NCBI RefSeq assembly: GCF_016863495.1
Contig: NZ_BOOZ01000023.1
Coordinates: forward strand, 1 to 64,000
Direction of reading: 5' to 3'
DNA length: 64,000 nucleotides
Source: Micromonospora andamanensis
GTDB taxonomy: Bacteria > Actinomycetota > Actinomycetes > Mycobacteriales > Micromonosporaceae
Made by a program: the position numbers and the translations under genes. Numbering within the stretch: the stretch's first letter is position 1; every line of letters starts with the position of its first letter. Under the pieces are notes generated by a model. The model saw only the letters and a list, made by a program, of their open reading frames with translations, was not told where the DNA came from and ran no database searches. Positions 1 to 9,100 of this stretch are shown here, in pieces.

Positions 1-2
1 CA

Positions 3-3000
3 GTGTTCAACAACCTGCGAAACGACGTCACGGTCGAGCCACCCGTTCTGGGCCACATCGATATGCTCGCCGTTGAAGCGGGCCTCGCGTTCCTCAGCTT
101 CGAGACAAGAACCCTGTTCTCGTGGTTTGGGGCATGGCGAAGGCAATTGGGGTCCCTCGCCGAACTGGTCCAGCTCGATACTCTGACGACGACTGCGTAC
201 GGCACAACCCATGCCGTGGTTCGCGGGGCCGACGATCTCCTCCACTACCTCGCAAGAGGCTCAGCCGCCCGGCGGAGCCGAGCAGAAGCGCTCCTACTCG
301 CGGCAGCCCTCGGTGAATCCGGACCGGGTGAACCCGACGCACGTTGGGTAGCAGCGCACCTCCTGACCCTCTCGGGCGAGGCGATCGCAGGCTCGGTATG
401 GAATCCCTTGCTCCTGCCACCTGATCTGCCGGACGCCGTCCGGCACTCGTTTACGATGGCCAGCCCACCGGTGCTCACGCTGTGGGAACCCCAGCGTGAG
501 TTGCTGACGAGGACACCATCGCCATTTGCCGCCGAGGTTCGCCGGCTCGCACTATCCGTCCCGACCAGCGGGGGCAAGACTCTCGTCGCCCAACTCCTGT
601 CGGTCGCGCACCTCGCAGCCGCGTCAACCAGCGTCTGCTATGTCTCACCGACCCGGACGCTTGGTCGCGAAGTGCGGCGAGCGATGGCCAGCCGACTCCG
701 GATCCTGCAGAAGGAGGTCGGCACCGAGCAACCGGACCATCCTGCAATGTCCGGATCGGATCCGTTCGACTTCCTCCGCCTCTTCAGCGCACCGGTGTTC
801 GATGAGCGCCCTCCGGACGTCGATGTCATGACGCCGGAACGACTCGCGAACCTCCTGCGGCACGATGCCGACGCCGTCCTGGCTCGATTTGGCCTGTTCA
901 TCTTCGACGAAGCGCAACTGATCAAGGAGCGCGGTCGCGGGTTCACCCTTGAGTCCGTCATCTCCTATCTGCATTTCCGCACGCAGGGCTCCGATCACCG
1001 CATCGTTCTCATCTCTGCTGCGATGGGAAACGCCGGCCAGGTCGCCCAATGGCTCGATCCCAGCGGCGACGCGCAACTATTCGAATCGCAGTGGCGTGGC
1101 CCGCGGCGCCTCCATGCGTTGTACGGAACAACCCCCCGATGGACCGGGGCAACCTCGACCAAACAGGCCAGGAAGCAGGAGTTTCCCTACCGGCTCGGTA
1201 TCCCCCTTCACGGCAGCGTTCGGCTTCGCCTCTCCGATGGCCGTCCAGTGGTCGCCCTGGAGACAACGCAGCCGATCGGAGCGCTCGTCCTGAAGGCGCC
1301 GACCGGCACATTGGACGCAAAGGGGCTTAAGAAGGACAGCACGAAGTCCACCAAGAACTACGAGATCGCCTCAGCGATGATCGCGATGCTCGGCCATGCC
1401 GGGTCGGTCCTGGTCGTGGCGCCCACGAGAACGTCAGCCCAGCGGCTGGCGCAGGCCCTCGCTGGCCAGCTGGACGAGAATCCGGCGACGGCGCCGATCG
1501 TCGAGTTCGTGCGAGGCCAACTCGGCGACGATCACCCTCTCGTCGACGTGCTTCGACACGGCGTCGGGTTCCACCACGCCGGGCTGCCCATCGAGGTGCT
1601 CGAAGCCATTGAGGAAGCTGTCCGTCTGGACCTGCTTCGGTTCCTCACCTGCACATCCACGTTGACGGATGGCGTTAACCTACCCGTTCGCACGGTCGTC
1701 ATCTACGACGAGACCTATGAGGGGATGCCAGAAGACCTACGCCTCCAAGGTGCCCGCCTGGTCAATGCCATGGGCCGAGCCGGTCGAGCAGGCAAGGAGA
1801 CCGAGGGATGGATCATTCTCGTCCGCGCGGCGGCCAGCGAGGTGACTTTCGACGACCTGAACCCGTCGCAGGACCAGCTGACGATCACATCGACCTTGGC
1901 AACAGACAACGCCCTCGAAGTATTCGCTGCGCTCGAGGCAGCCCAGCGGGACAACCAGGACGCCCTCTTCTCGGAGGCCGTAGGCATCGCCGCCGGCTTC
2001 ATTGGCTTCATCTGGTTCGTCCTCGCCGCCGGCGAGGCGACAGGAACGCCTCCTGAGGATACCGATCTGCATCGCCTCATCGACAGCACGCTCGCTGCAC
2101 ACCAGCTCACCGCACCCCAACGCGCGCAGCTAGAAGCCGTCGCCGAGTCAGTCCGTCAGGCTTACCAGCGAACGGACCCTGCCCAACGCCGGAGCTGGGC
2201 CCGCGCAGGTACGTCCATCGGTACCGCACGGCAACTCTATGTCATGGCCAACGAAGTGTACGCTCGCATCACCGCCAGCGATGCACCCGACCTTGCAACG
2301 CCACAAGCCGCTATCTATCTCCTGGCCCAACTCGGAATCATCGACAGGCTTCTTTCCCTACCCGAAAATGAGACACCGTGGCAATTCCGCACCAGTTTGA
2401 ACGGCGCCCTCATCCCGGTCTCCGCGGAAAACCTACTCACCGACTGGATCAGCGGCAAAACACTGACCGAGATGGCGAATACTCATCTTGCCGCCGCATC
2501 GCAGCCGGCATGGCGCATCGAAAGGCTCGTTGACAGCGTCTCGATGCACTTTGAGCATTACCTCGCTTGGACGCTCGGCGCACTAACCGAAATGGTCAAC
2601 ACTCGACTTTCAGATGCGGACGAAGTTGTCCGACTGTGCACAGATCTCGGCACCTATGTGCGTTACGGCGTCGCCGCTCCACACGCGCTCATAATGATGA
2701 CATCCGGTGTGCGTTCCCGTGGTCTCGCCAACCGGATCGTGGCCCAGTTGCCTCCCGGCCTACCGTCTGAGATCAGCGAGCTTCAGAAGTGGCTCAACGG
2801 CATGTCGCTGACCGAATGGCGATCTAGATTCGCCGCGACGAACCCGGAGATTCTGGACCTTCTCGATCTCACCCGGGATCGGGGTCGGAGTCTCCTGCGC
2901 TCCCTCCTTGAGACTGGCAGCGTCGCCGTTGTCGTCCACTGGACCACCGAGGACCCGCCCGACCCCTCGCAGGCGTTAGCTCTGCATGCTGTCGATGGCG

Positions 3001-3182
3001 AACCCGCACCGGCTTCCACCGGCGTGTATGCCGACGGCGTCCTCCATGGTCACGTCACACCACAGGAACAAGCCGACGTACACTCAATCCTCGAAACCGG
3101 AATGGACCTCGAAATCGAGATCGACTCTGCTTCGACTCCGCCTCGGCTCGTGTTGAGGCTTACTGCCGGATTTGCTTCGTAG
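3..3182 (+). CDS. Ski2-like SF2 DEAD/DEAH-box helicase, probably 5'-partial at window edge
   Basis: The protein (1059 residues from a GTG at the very edge) has a full set of superfamily 2 helicase motifs: Walker A SVPTSGGKT near residue 190, motif II IFDEAQ near 305, motif III ISAAMGN (in place of SAT), and in the second RecA lobe FHHAGLP, STLTDGVNLPVR and motif VI GRAGRAGK. This order and the GVNLP/GRAGR signature place it with the Ski2/HelY-like helicases. The ~450-residue C-terminus has no motif I recognise. No ribosome site can be seen because the gene begins at the window limit, so upstream residues may be missing. It converges on a zinc-ribbon nuclease gene across a hairpin. Ski2-like helicases of about this size act as HamB in Hachiman defence, next to a DUF1837 gene; that partner would lie left of the window, so HamB is only a suggestion. 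The helicase call is firm. Confidence 0.9.
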   Translation: MFNNLRNDVTVEPPVLGHIDMLAVEAGLAFLSFETRTLFSWFGAWRRQLGSLAELVQLDTLTTTAYGTTHAVVRGADDLLHYLARGSAARRSRAEALLLAAALGESGPGEPDARWVAAHLLTLSGEAIAGSVWNPLLLPPDLPDAVRHSFTMASPPVLTLWEPQRELLTRTPSPFAAEVRRLALSVPTSGGKTLVAQLLSVAHLAAASTSVCYVSPTRTLGREVRRAMASRLRILQKEVGTEQPDHPAMSGSDPFDFLRLFSAPVFDERPPDVDVMTPERLANLLRHDADAVLARFGLFIFDEAQLIKERGRGFTLESVISYLHFRTQGSDHRIVLISAAMGNAGQVAQWLDPSGDAQLFESQWRGPRRLHALYGTTPRWTGATSTKQARKQEFPYRLGIPLHGSVRLRLSDGRPVVALETTQPIGALVLKAPTGTLDAKGLKKDSTKSTKNYEIASAMIAMLGHAGSVLVVAPTRTSAQRLAQALAGQLDENPATAPIVEFVRGQLGDDHPLVDVLRHGVGFHHAGLPIEVLEAIEEAVRLDLLRFLTCTSTLTDGVNLPVRTVVIYDETYEGMPEDLRLQGARLVNAMGRAGRAGKETEGWIILVRAAASEVTFDDLNPSQDQLTITSTLATDNALEVFAALEAAQRDNQDALFSEAVGIAAGFIGFIWFVLAAGEATGTPPEDTDLHRLIDSTLAAHQLTAPQRAQLEAVAESVRQAYQRTDPAQRRSWARAGTSIGTARQLYVMANEVYARITASDAPDLATPQAAIYLLAQLGIIDRLLSLPENETPWQFRTSLNGALIPVSAENLLTDWISGKTLTEMANTHLAAASQPAWRIERLVDSVSMHFEHYLAWTLGALTEMVNTRLSDADEVVRLCTDLGTYVRYGVAAPHALIMMTSGVRSRGLANRIVAQLPPGLPSEISELQKWLNGMSLTEWRSRFAATNPEILDLLDLTRDRGRSLLRSLLETGSVAVVVHWTTEDPPDPSQALALHAVDGEPAPASTGVYADGVLHGHVTPQEQADVHSILETGMDLEIEIDSASTPPRLVLRLTAGFAS

Positions 3183-3242
3183 CAAGCCAGGGCCTTGGCG
3201 TCGTTACATAATGACTAGAGGTTATACGTGCGCTGTGAGACG

Positions 3243-3273
3243 GGCCGCCCCGTGGCCTTTGGAACGGGCGGCC
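3243..3273. terminator. Hairpin between convergent genes
   Basis: The arms GGCCGCCCCGT and ACGGGCGGCC pair over 10 bp with one bulged C around a 10-nt loop. The hairpin sits between the two convergent stop codons (3182 and 3307), as expected of a bidirectional terminator in a GC-rich genome. There is no strong T-tract. Confidence 0.6.
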
Positions 3274-3306
3274 GACGCCCTACCATGCCACGCCATAGCC
3301 AACCGC

Positions 3307-5892
3307 CTATATCGCCGCATCGCCGACCGCCGCCCACAATGCCGTGGCTCCCGCGAGAGAGTCTACGGGTAGATTCGCGTAGTCCCAGGTCTCGGTGTAG
3401 CCATCCTCGCGGGTCGAGTGCATTCGCTTGCGGCCGTTGCGCAGGCCGCGGGCGACCAGAACCTTGAGGAACGCCTGCTCCTGTTCGCGTGCGACGACCC
3501 CATCCAATGCCTGCGAAACTTCGATCGGCTGCCACCCGAACCGGCGGAGTTTCGCGAACCGGTCCTTGGGGACATTGGTGATGCCGATCTTGCGCTGCTC
3601 GCAGCCGTCGAAGGTGCGGCGGAGCAGGTAGAGGTATCCCGGTCTCGCCGGGCTGTAGCCGGTGACTGAGCAGGTCGGGCAGTTGGTTTCTCCGGCGGTG
3701 CGGGCGGAGACCTTCGTGGTCCACGTGTGGTCGGGGACCTTGTGGCAGCGCCACACGAGCAGCGTGTGGGTGCCGGCGGTGACCTGGTCGGCCGTCACGC
3801 CGTCGTTGAGGTCAGGGTCAAGTTCGGCAGCGATCTCCGGAAACCGTGTGGCCAAGGAGTTCGTGACTGACAGCCGCATGCCGGCGCAGCAGGGGCAGCC
3901 GCTCCCGCCGCTAGTCCTGCTGGACACGACCGCCAGCCATACATGGTCGGGCCCGGCCGGGCACCGCCACCAGAGTTTGTCCTGGCTTCCGGCCAGGACC
4001 CGGTCTGGGGTACGACCGTCGTTGAGCAGCGGGTCGAGCTGCACGGCAACGGCAGGGAACCGAGTGGCCAGCGAGTTCGTCACGGACAGTTGGATGCCTG
4101 CGCAGGCCGGGCAACCGGTCGCCTCCCGGCCGGTTCGCTTGTCGAGCGTGGCCGCCCATTCGTGATCAGGCCCTTTCGGACACTGCCACCAGGCGGAACT
4201 TCTGCTCCCCGCGAGGATGCGATCCGGGGTCAGGTCGCCGTTCCGGGAGCGGTGCCACTGTTTGGCGAGGGCCGGAAACCGGGCGGCGAGCGAGTTCGTC
4301 ACCGACAGCTGCGACCCTGCGCAACATGGGCATCCGGTGCCGACGACGGTCCGCTGATGAACTTGGGTCTCCCATTCGTGATCTGGGCCATGATCACAGA
4401 TCCACCACGCGCGGACCGTGCTGCTTGTACCGATGACGTGGTCCGGGGTGCGGTCACCGTTGCGGATCGGGTGCCAATGGGCGGCCACGTCTGGGAACCG
4501 CGTGGACAACGAGTTGGTGACAGACAGTTGCCTGCTGTGGCAGGCCGGGCAACCAGCGTCCAAGGTCGTCCGGGCAGCGACCGGCAACGTCCATACATGA
4601 TCCGGCCCGGCTGGGCAGCGCCAGTTCGCGGGTCGACCGCTGCCGGCGACGATCTGGTCGGCGGTGACTCCGCCGTTGAGCGCCGGATCGAACTGGGCCG
4701 CCAGCTCGGGATGCAATACCGCGAGGTTGTTCGTCGGAGAGACCCGTTTGTTGGCGCAGAACGGGCAGCCGGTGCTGCCGCTGTTGCGGTTCTTCGGCGA
4801 CACTTCCCATTCATGGTCGGGATCTTGCTGGCATCGCCACCAGGCGGGCTTGTTGCTGAAGGCGGTCACATCGTCGGCGCGCCGGTCCCCGTTCAGGGTC
4901 GGATGCCACTCGGCGGCGGCGGCCGGGAACAGGGTGGCGAGGGAGTTGGTGACCGACACCTGGTTGCCTGAGCACGCCGGACAGGCAGTCCCCCCGAACG
5001 TCCGGTCCCGCGGCATCGTCTCCCACACGTGGTCGGGACCTGCTGGACACCGCCACCAGCGCCGTTTGTTGCTTCCAGCAATCACCTGATCGGCGGTGAC
5101 ACCCTCGTTCAGTTCGGAATCCAACTGTGCGGCTACGGCGGGGAAGCGCATGGCGAGCGAGTTCGTGACCGACGCCTTCTGGTTCGCGCAGAACGGGCAG
5201 CCCAGGCCGCCGGTCGTCCGGCCGACGACGCGCGTCGACCATTCATGGTCTGGACCGGCCGGGCACGTCCACCACACCTTGGTACCGCTGCGGGCGGGCA
5301 CGGTCGCCGGTGTCAGCTGGCCGTTGAGGACCGGATGCCATTGCGCGGCGACCTCCGGGTACAAGATGGCGAGGTTGTTCGTCGGCGAGGCCCGCTTGTT
5401 CGTGCAGTAGGGGCAGCGGTTCGCGTCGGTGGTGCGGGACCAGATCATTGTTTCCCACTGGTGACGCGGGTCGACGGAGCACTGCCACCAGGCGCGCTCG
5501 TTGCTACCGAAGACGACCTGGTCCGGCCGGCGGGGGCCATTGGCGGTCGGGTGCCATTCGGCGGCGACGTGGGGGTAACAGGTGGCCAGAGAATTGGTCG
5601 TGGATACCCGGCGTCCGCTGCAGAACGGGCAGCGGCTGTTCGGCCGAGTCATGTTCGACACGACCGCGTGCCACTGGTGGTCGTTGCCCTCCGCGCACGT
5701 CCACCACAACTTGCTTCCGCTCCCTGCCGTCAACGTCGCCAGATCCACGCCCGGATTCCTGTCCTGGTCCAACAACGGCAGCAGGTGCGGATAAGCGTCC
5801 CGCAGCAGTGTCCCGCGCGCGAAGCGAGCACCCCGCACCGAACGTGGAGCAGCGGGGGTTGAGGGTGCCTGGCGGGCTCCACCGATTTCCAT
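3307..5892 (-). CDS. Ten-unit zinc-ribbon repeat protein with C-terminal GIY-YIG-like nuclease domain
   Basis: The 861-residue protein is almost entirely a tandem array. A unit of about 72 residues recurs roughly ten times: WWxC..GPDHxW..RT..GCPxC.....SVTNSLA..FP..AA..hP..NG. Each unit supplies Cys, His and a CPxC knuckle, the pattern of the probable zinc-ribbon family PF14311 (DUF4379). From about residue 750 the array gives way to GYLYLLRR, then RKIGITN with a following DRF, a REQEQAF helix and a TETW motif. This matches the order of GIY-YIG superfamily nucleases of the T5orf172/MUG113 type. The likely role is a zinc-ribbon DNA-binding array guiding a nuclease; substrate and target are unknown. 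The ATG start lacks an obvious ribosome site. The gene lies in a defence island between a helicase and a TPR-PIN gene. Repeat assignment is firm; nuclease assignment rests on motifs only. Confidence 0.8.
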   Translation of the reverse strand: MEIGGARQAPSTPAAPRSVRGARFARGTLLRDAYPHLLPLLDQDRNPGVDLATLTAGSGSKLWWTCAEGNDHQWHAVVSNMTRPNSRCPFCSGRRVSTTNSLATCYPHVAAEWHPTANGPRRPDQVVFGSNERAWWQCSVDPRHQWETMIWSRTTDANRCPYCTNKRASPTNNLAILYPEVAAQWHPVLNGQLTPATVPARSGTKVWWTCPAGPDHEWSTRVVGRTTGGLGCPFCANQKASVTNSLAMRFPAVAAQLDSELNEGVTADQVIAGSNKRRWWRCPAGPDHVWETMPRDRTFGGTACPACSGNQVSVTNSLATLFPAAAAEWHPTLNGDRRADDVTAFSNKPAWWRCQQDPDHEWEVSPKNRNSGSTGCPFCANKRVSPTNNLAVLHPELAAQFDPALNGGVTADQIVAGSGRPANWRCPAGPDHVWTLPVAARTTLDAGCPACHSRQLSVTNSLSTRFPDVAAHWHPIRNGDRTPDHVIGTSSTVRAWWICDHGPDHEWETQVHQRTVVGTGCPCCAGSQLSVTNSLAARFPALAKQWHRSRNGDLTPDRILAGSRSSAWWQCPKGPDHEWAATLDKRTGREATGCPACAGIQLSVTNSLATRFPAVAVQLDPLLNDGRTPDRVLAGSQDKLWWRCPAGPDHVWLAVVSSRTSGGSGCPCCAGMRLSVTNSLATRFPEIAAELDPDLNDGVTADQVTAGTHTLLVWRCHKVPDHTWTTKVSARTAGETNCPTCSVTGYSPARPGYLYLLRRTFDGCEQRKIGITNVPKDRFAKLRRFGWQPIEVSQALDGVVAREQEQAFLKVLVARGLRNGRKRMHSTREDGYTETWDYANLPVDSLAGATALWAAVGDAAI

Positions 5893-6051
5893 CGTCGGAG
5901 AGCCTATCGGCGGGGTACGACGATTCGATCGGCGTCGACACGGACCGTGCCCCTGCGCTCTCGTCGGTGGGATCCGATTCGAACTGTGCGATGACCGAAG
6001 CGGCCTGAGTAGCTAGCGCGGCTCCCCTGGCGCAGTCGCCGCCCGCAGCCT

Positions 6052-6068
6052 GACTGCTGGCAGCAGTC
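6052..6068. other. 17-bp perfect inverted repeat
   Basis: GACTGCTGgCAGCAGTC has 8-bp arms around a single base. It lies in the 236-bp gap between the TPR-PIN stop (6129) and the zinc-ribbon gene start (5892), both minus-strand genes. It could be an operator for the zinc-ribbon gene or part of a terminator; a 1-nt spacer argues against a simple RNA hairpin. Confidence 0.4.
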
Positions 6069-6128
6069 CTGAATTGGTGGTCGGAAGTACGGGTTGAGCG
6101 AGGCTGTCAGCGAGCGTGGTTCATGTGA

Positions 6129-9100
6129 CTACTCGAGGACGATCCGAAGGATGGTGGCCTTGTCGTTGTCGGCAAGTTCGGCGAAGGCGGCGAGGATGAA
6201 GCGGGCGGCGAGTTCGTGGGATGACGCCTTGGCGTAGGCGTCGCGGAGGAGAATGGCGGCGATCGGTAGCGGGTCGGCGGCAGGCGGTTGGTCGGGGTCG
6301 TCGGTGTCGGTCAGGGCCTGTCGGGTCGCGGCTACCAGGTGGGCGACCTGTTCGCCGTGCGCGGCGGCGGTTTCGATGGCGGTGGCCAGGAGACATGCGG
6401 CGACGCCGGCGGCGGCGTCGGGTCTGGCCAGGAGGATCGTGGCACCGCGGACAGCCGCGTACAGCCAGTCCGGCAGGGTGGTCGGCGCGTGCGCGCGCGC
6501 CTGCGCGGTCAGGCGCCGGTAGAACGCCAGGGCACGGTGCGGATCGGCCCAGACGGCTGGTCGGGCAAGCGCGGCGGCGACCGCGGCGGGACGCCAGTTG
6601 TCGTCTTCGGCGAGTTCGAGGAGGCGGCGCTCGTTGAGCGGCAGATTACCGACGCGGGCCTTGATCAGCCGTCTGATGCAGTCTTCGTGCTGGTCGTCGG
6701 TAATGGCACCGACGGCGTGAAGCCGGTGCATGACAGCCAGGGTGGAGGTGGCGCGGACGCCGGTGCCACGGGCGAGGATCCGAACGACCGGGTCATCGCT
6801 CCAGAGCACGGCACCCTCGGCACGGGCGAGATCGAGAGCCGAGGTCCAGACCTTATCCTTGGACCTGTCGAAGGTCCGCTCGGCAGGGGCGCTGCGGCGG
6901 GTGAGGGCCTCGACTGCGGCATGGAGGCGGTCCGCCTCGTCGGCGAGTCGGTCCGCCTCGGCTTCGGTGGTCTCGTCGAACGACAGGTGGCCGTGCTGGT
7001 CGTCGTAGCGCATGGACCCGGTGGTCCGGAACGCGAGCGTGTCTTTGGCGGCGAGGGCGTCGAGCATCACGTCGTCGGTGGTGACGACGCGGGCGAAGCG
7101 GCTCATCGCGGCGTGGCGCATGTTGTCCGGCAGCGTGAGCAGGACCGCGACCGCCGGCGTGTCGATGATGATGTCGCGGTCCTCGGCCGCTGTCCCGGCC
7201 TCCCGGCATGCGTCGAACTCGCCTTGTTCAGGAACGTGTGCGGCAAGCACACCGTCGCCGCGACGCAGGCAAATCTCCGTGTAACTGCGTCGGGCTATCG
7301 CGGCGAGCAGTCCAAGCGGAAGGTGGCCGCGGGCCAGGCCGTGCGCGATGCGCCGCCACGCTTCTCGTTCATCGTCGCTGCGCCGCATCATGGTGATCAT
7401 GTCGGCTCGGAGCTGGTCGAGGTCGTCGGCTCGCAGACGTCGCAGGTGGCTGCTGTCCGGCCACCGCTGGAAGAACTGTTCGGACTCTGCGGCGAGTTGC
7501 ATCCGTAGTTGTTCGGGCAGCTCCAGGGGTTCGGGCCAGGGCAGCATCAGGTTCATCAGGGCCATCGCGACGAACTGTTCGTCGTCGTTGAACCGGCGCA
7601 GCAGGCGTAGGCACCCGGCGACGGTTTCCACCGGTTGACCCCGTCTGCGGTGCAGGTGGATCCAGGCGCGGGCGTCAGCGGTGTTGGACGGGTCGAGCGG
7701 CTCGGGCGCTTCGTGCAGCACCCGCCAGGCTTCGTTGACGTCGCCGCGGTTGAGCAAGGTCCGGATGAGCGCCCAGCGGGAGGTGGTGTCCTCAGGCCGG
7801 ATCTGCAGCACGGTGCGCAGCAGGTGACTGACCCGGTCGAGCCGACCGCCGGCGTCGGCGAGGTGTGCCGCCAGCCGCAGGGCATCGGCCCGGCCGCTCC
7901 AGTCCGGCTCCGCCGTGGCGAGCAGGTCGTCGAGCTCTCGGACGGCTTCGGCGGCGCGGCCGGCGCGGGCAAGGACTTCGGCGGCGTTGTGACGCAGTGA
8001 CCGGTCGCCGAAGTGGTCGGCGGCGTCGCGCAGTGTCTGAACTTGGTCGTCGATCTGTCCGACGGTCTGGTACGCCTGGGCGAGGCTGAGTGCTGCAGCG
8101 ACCGAGGAGCGCCGCCGCTCACGCAGCCGTACGATCGCGGCTCCGGCCCGGCCGGCCCCCAGCTCGGTGATGGCGTGCAGCTCAGCGGCCTCGCCCGGGT
8201 GGCGGTGCGCGAAATCGGGGTACCGGGCCAGCCCGTCGACACCGATCTGTGCGAGACCAAGGAGCGCCTGGGCGAGCTGCTCGTCGTCGTCACCGGCCAG
8301 CTCGGCCGCACGCCACCAGTGCGGCTGCGGGTCGCCACCTGTGGCCTCGGCCAGGTAGGCGTCGATGCGCGCCCGAGCACGCCCGTCGGACACCAGAGCA
8401 GCACGTTGGCGAGCCAGGTCGAGCTGACCGCACTGGATCGCGGCGAGTGCGACACAGAGGCAGACCTCTGGCGCGGTAGCCTCCTCGACGGTCGCTTCAC
8501 CGCTGGGGGCACCCAGTTCCAGGACCCGGCGCAGGTCCATCAGCAGCATGCTGGCGTGGCAGGCTACCGCGACTGCCTCGGCACTGTCGGCGCGGTAGGT
8601 GCGCCGCTCGTCACGGGCACGGATCGCGAGCGTGCGGGCTTCGCGCAGGTCGGCGTCCCAGTTCGGTGACTCTCCGCGCCGCGCCCGGGTGATCAGCAGT
8701 CGGGCGCGGGCGACAGCCAGACCTGCCGCCCACTGCTCGCGCAGCGCCTCGGCCAGCACTCGCAGCCCACGGTCGAGGATCTCTCGGTCGAGGTCCGCGT
8801 TCGGGTCTGCCGGAGCCGTGAGCCGCAGGCGAAGGACGGCCCGAAGGCTGCGATCGCTGGGTTCGTCCGGGGACCAGGCGTGGGCGATACGGGTCGCGGT
8901 GTCCCGGTCACCGCCGAGCAACGCCACCACCGCGGCGGTGTACGGTTCATCGTCGGCCGCCGTGACCGTCAGCGCCGCGAGCGCTGTATCCCGTCTGTCG
9001 TCGTTGCCGTTCTCGTCGTAGATCATGGCGGCGCGGGCCAGCCAGAAGTCGCGCCTAGGCGCACCGTCGGCTGCCGCGGTGGCGAACAGGTCCGCTGCCA

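Noticed and set aside
3943-4971. Long plus-strand open frame (342 codons) opposite the zinc-ribbon gene
   Set aside because: Antisense shadow of the Cys/His/Trp repeat codons; its sequence is repetitive, Gly/Arg-rich and matches no family.
3307-5892. CRISPR-like periodic repeat
   Set aside because: The period is about 215 bp, in frame, and varies as protein does; it encodes zinc-ribbon units and has no short identical repeats with unique spacers.
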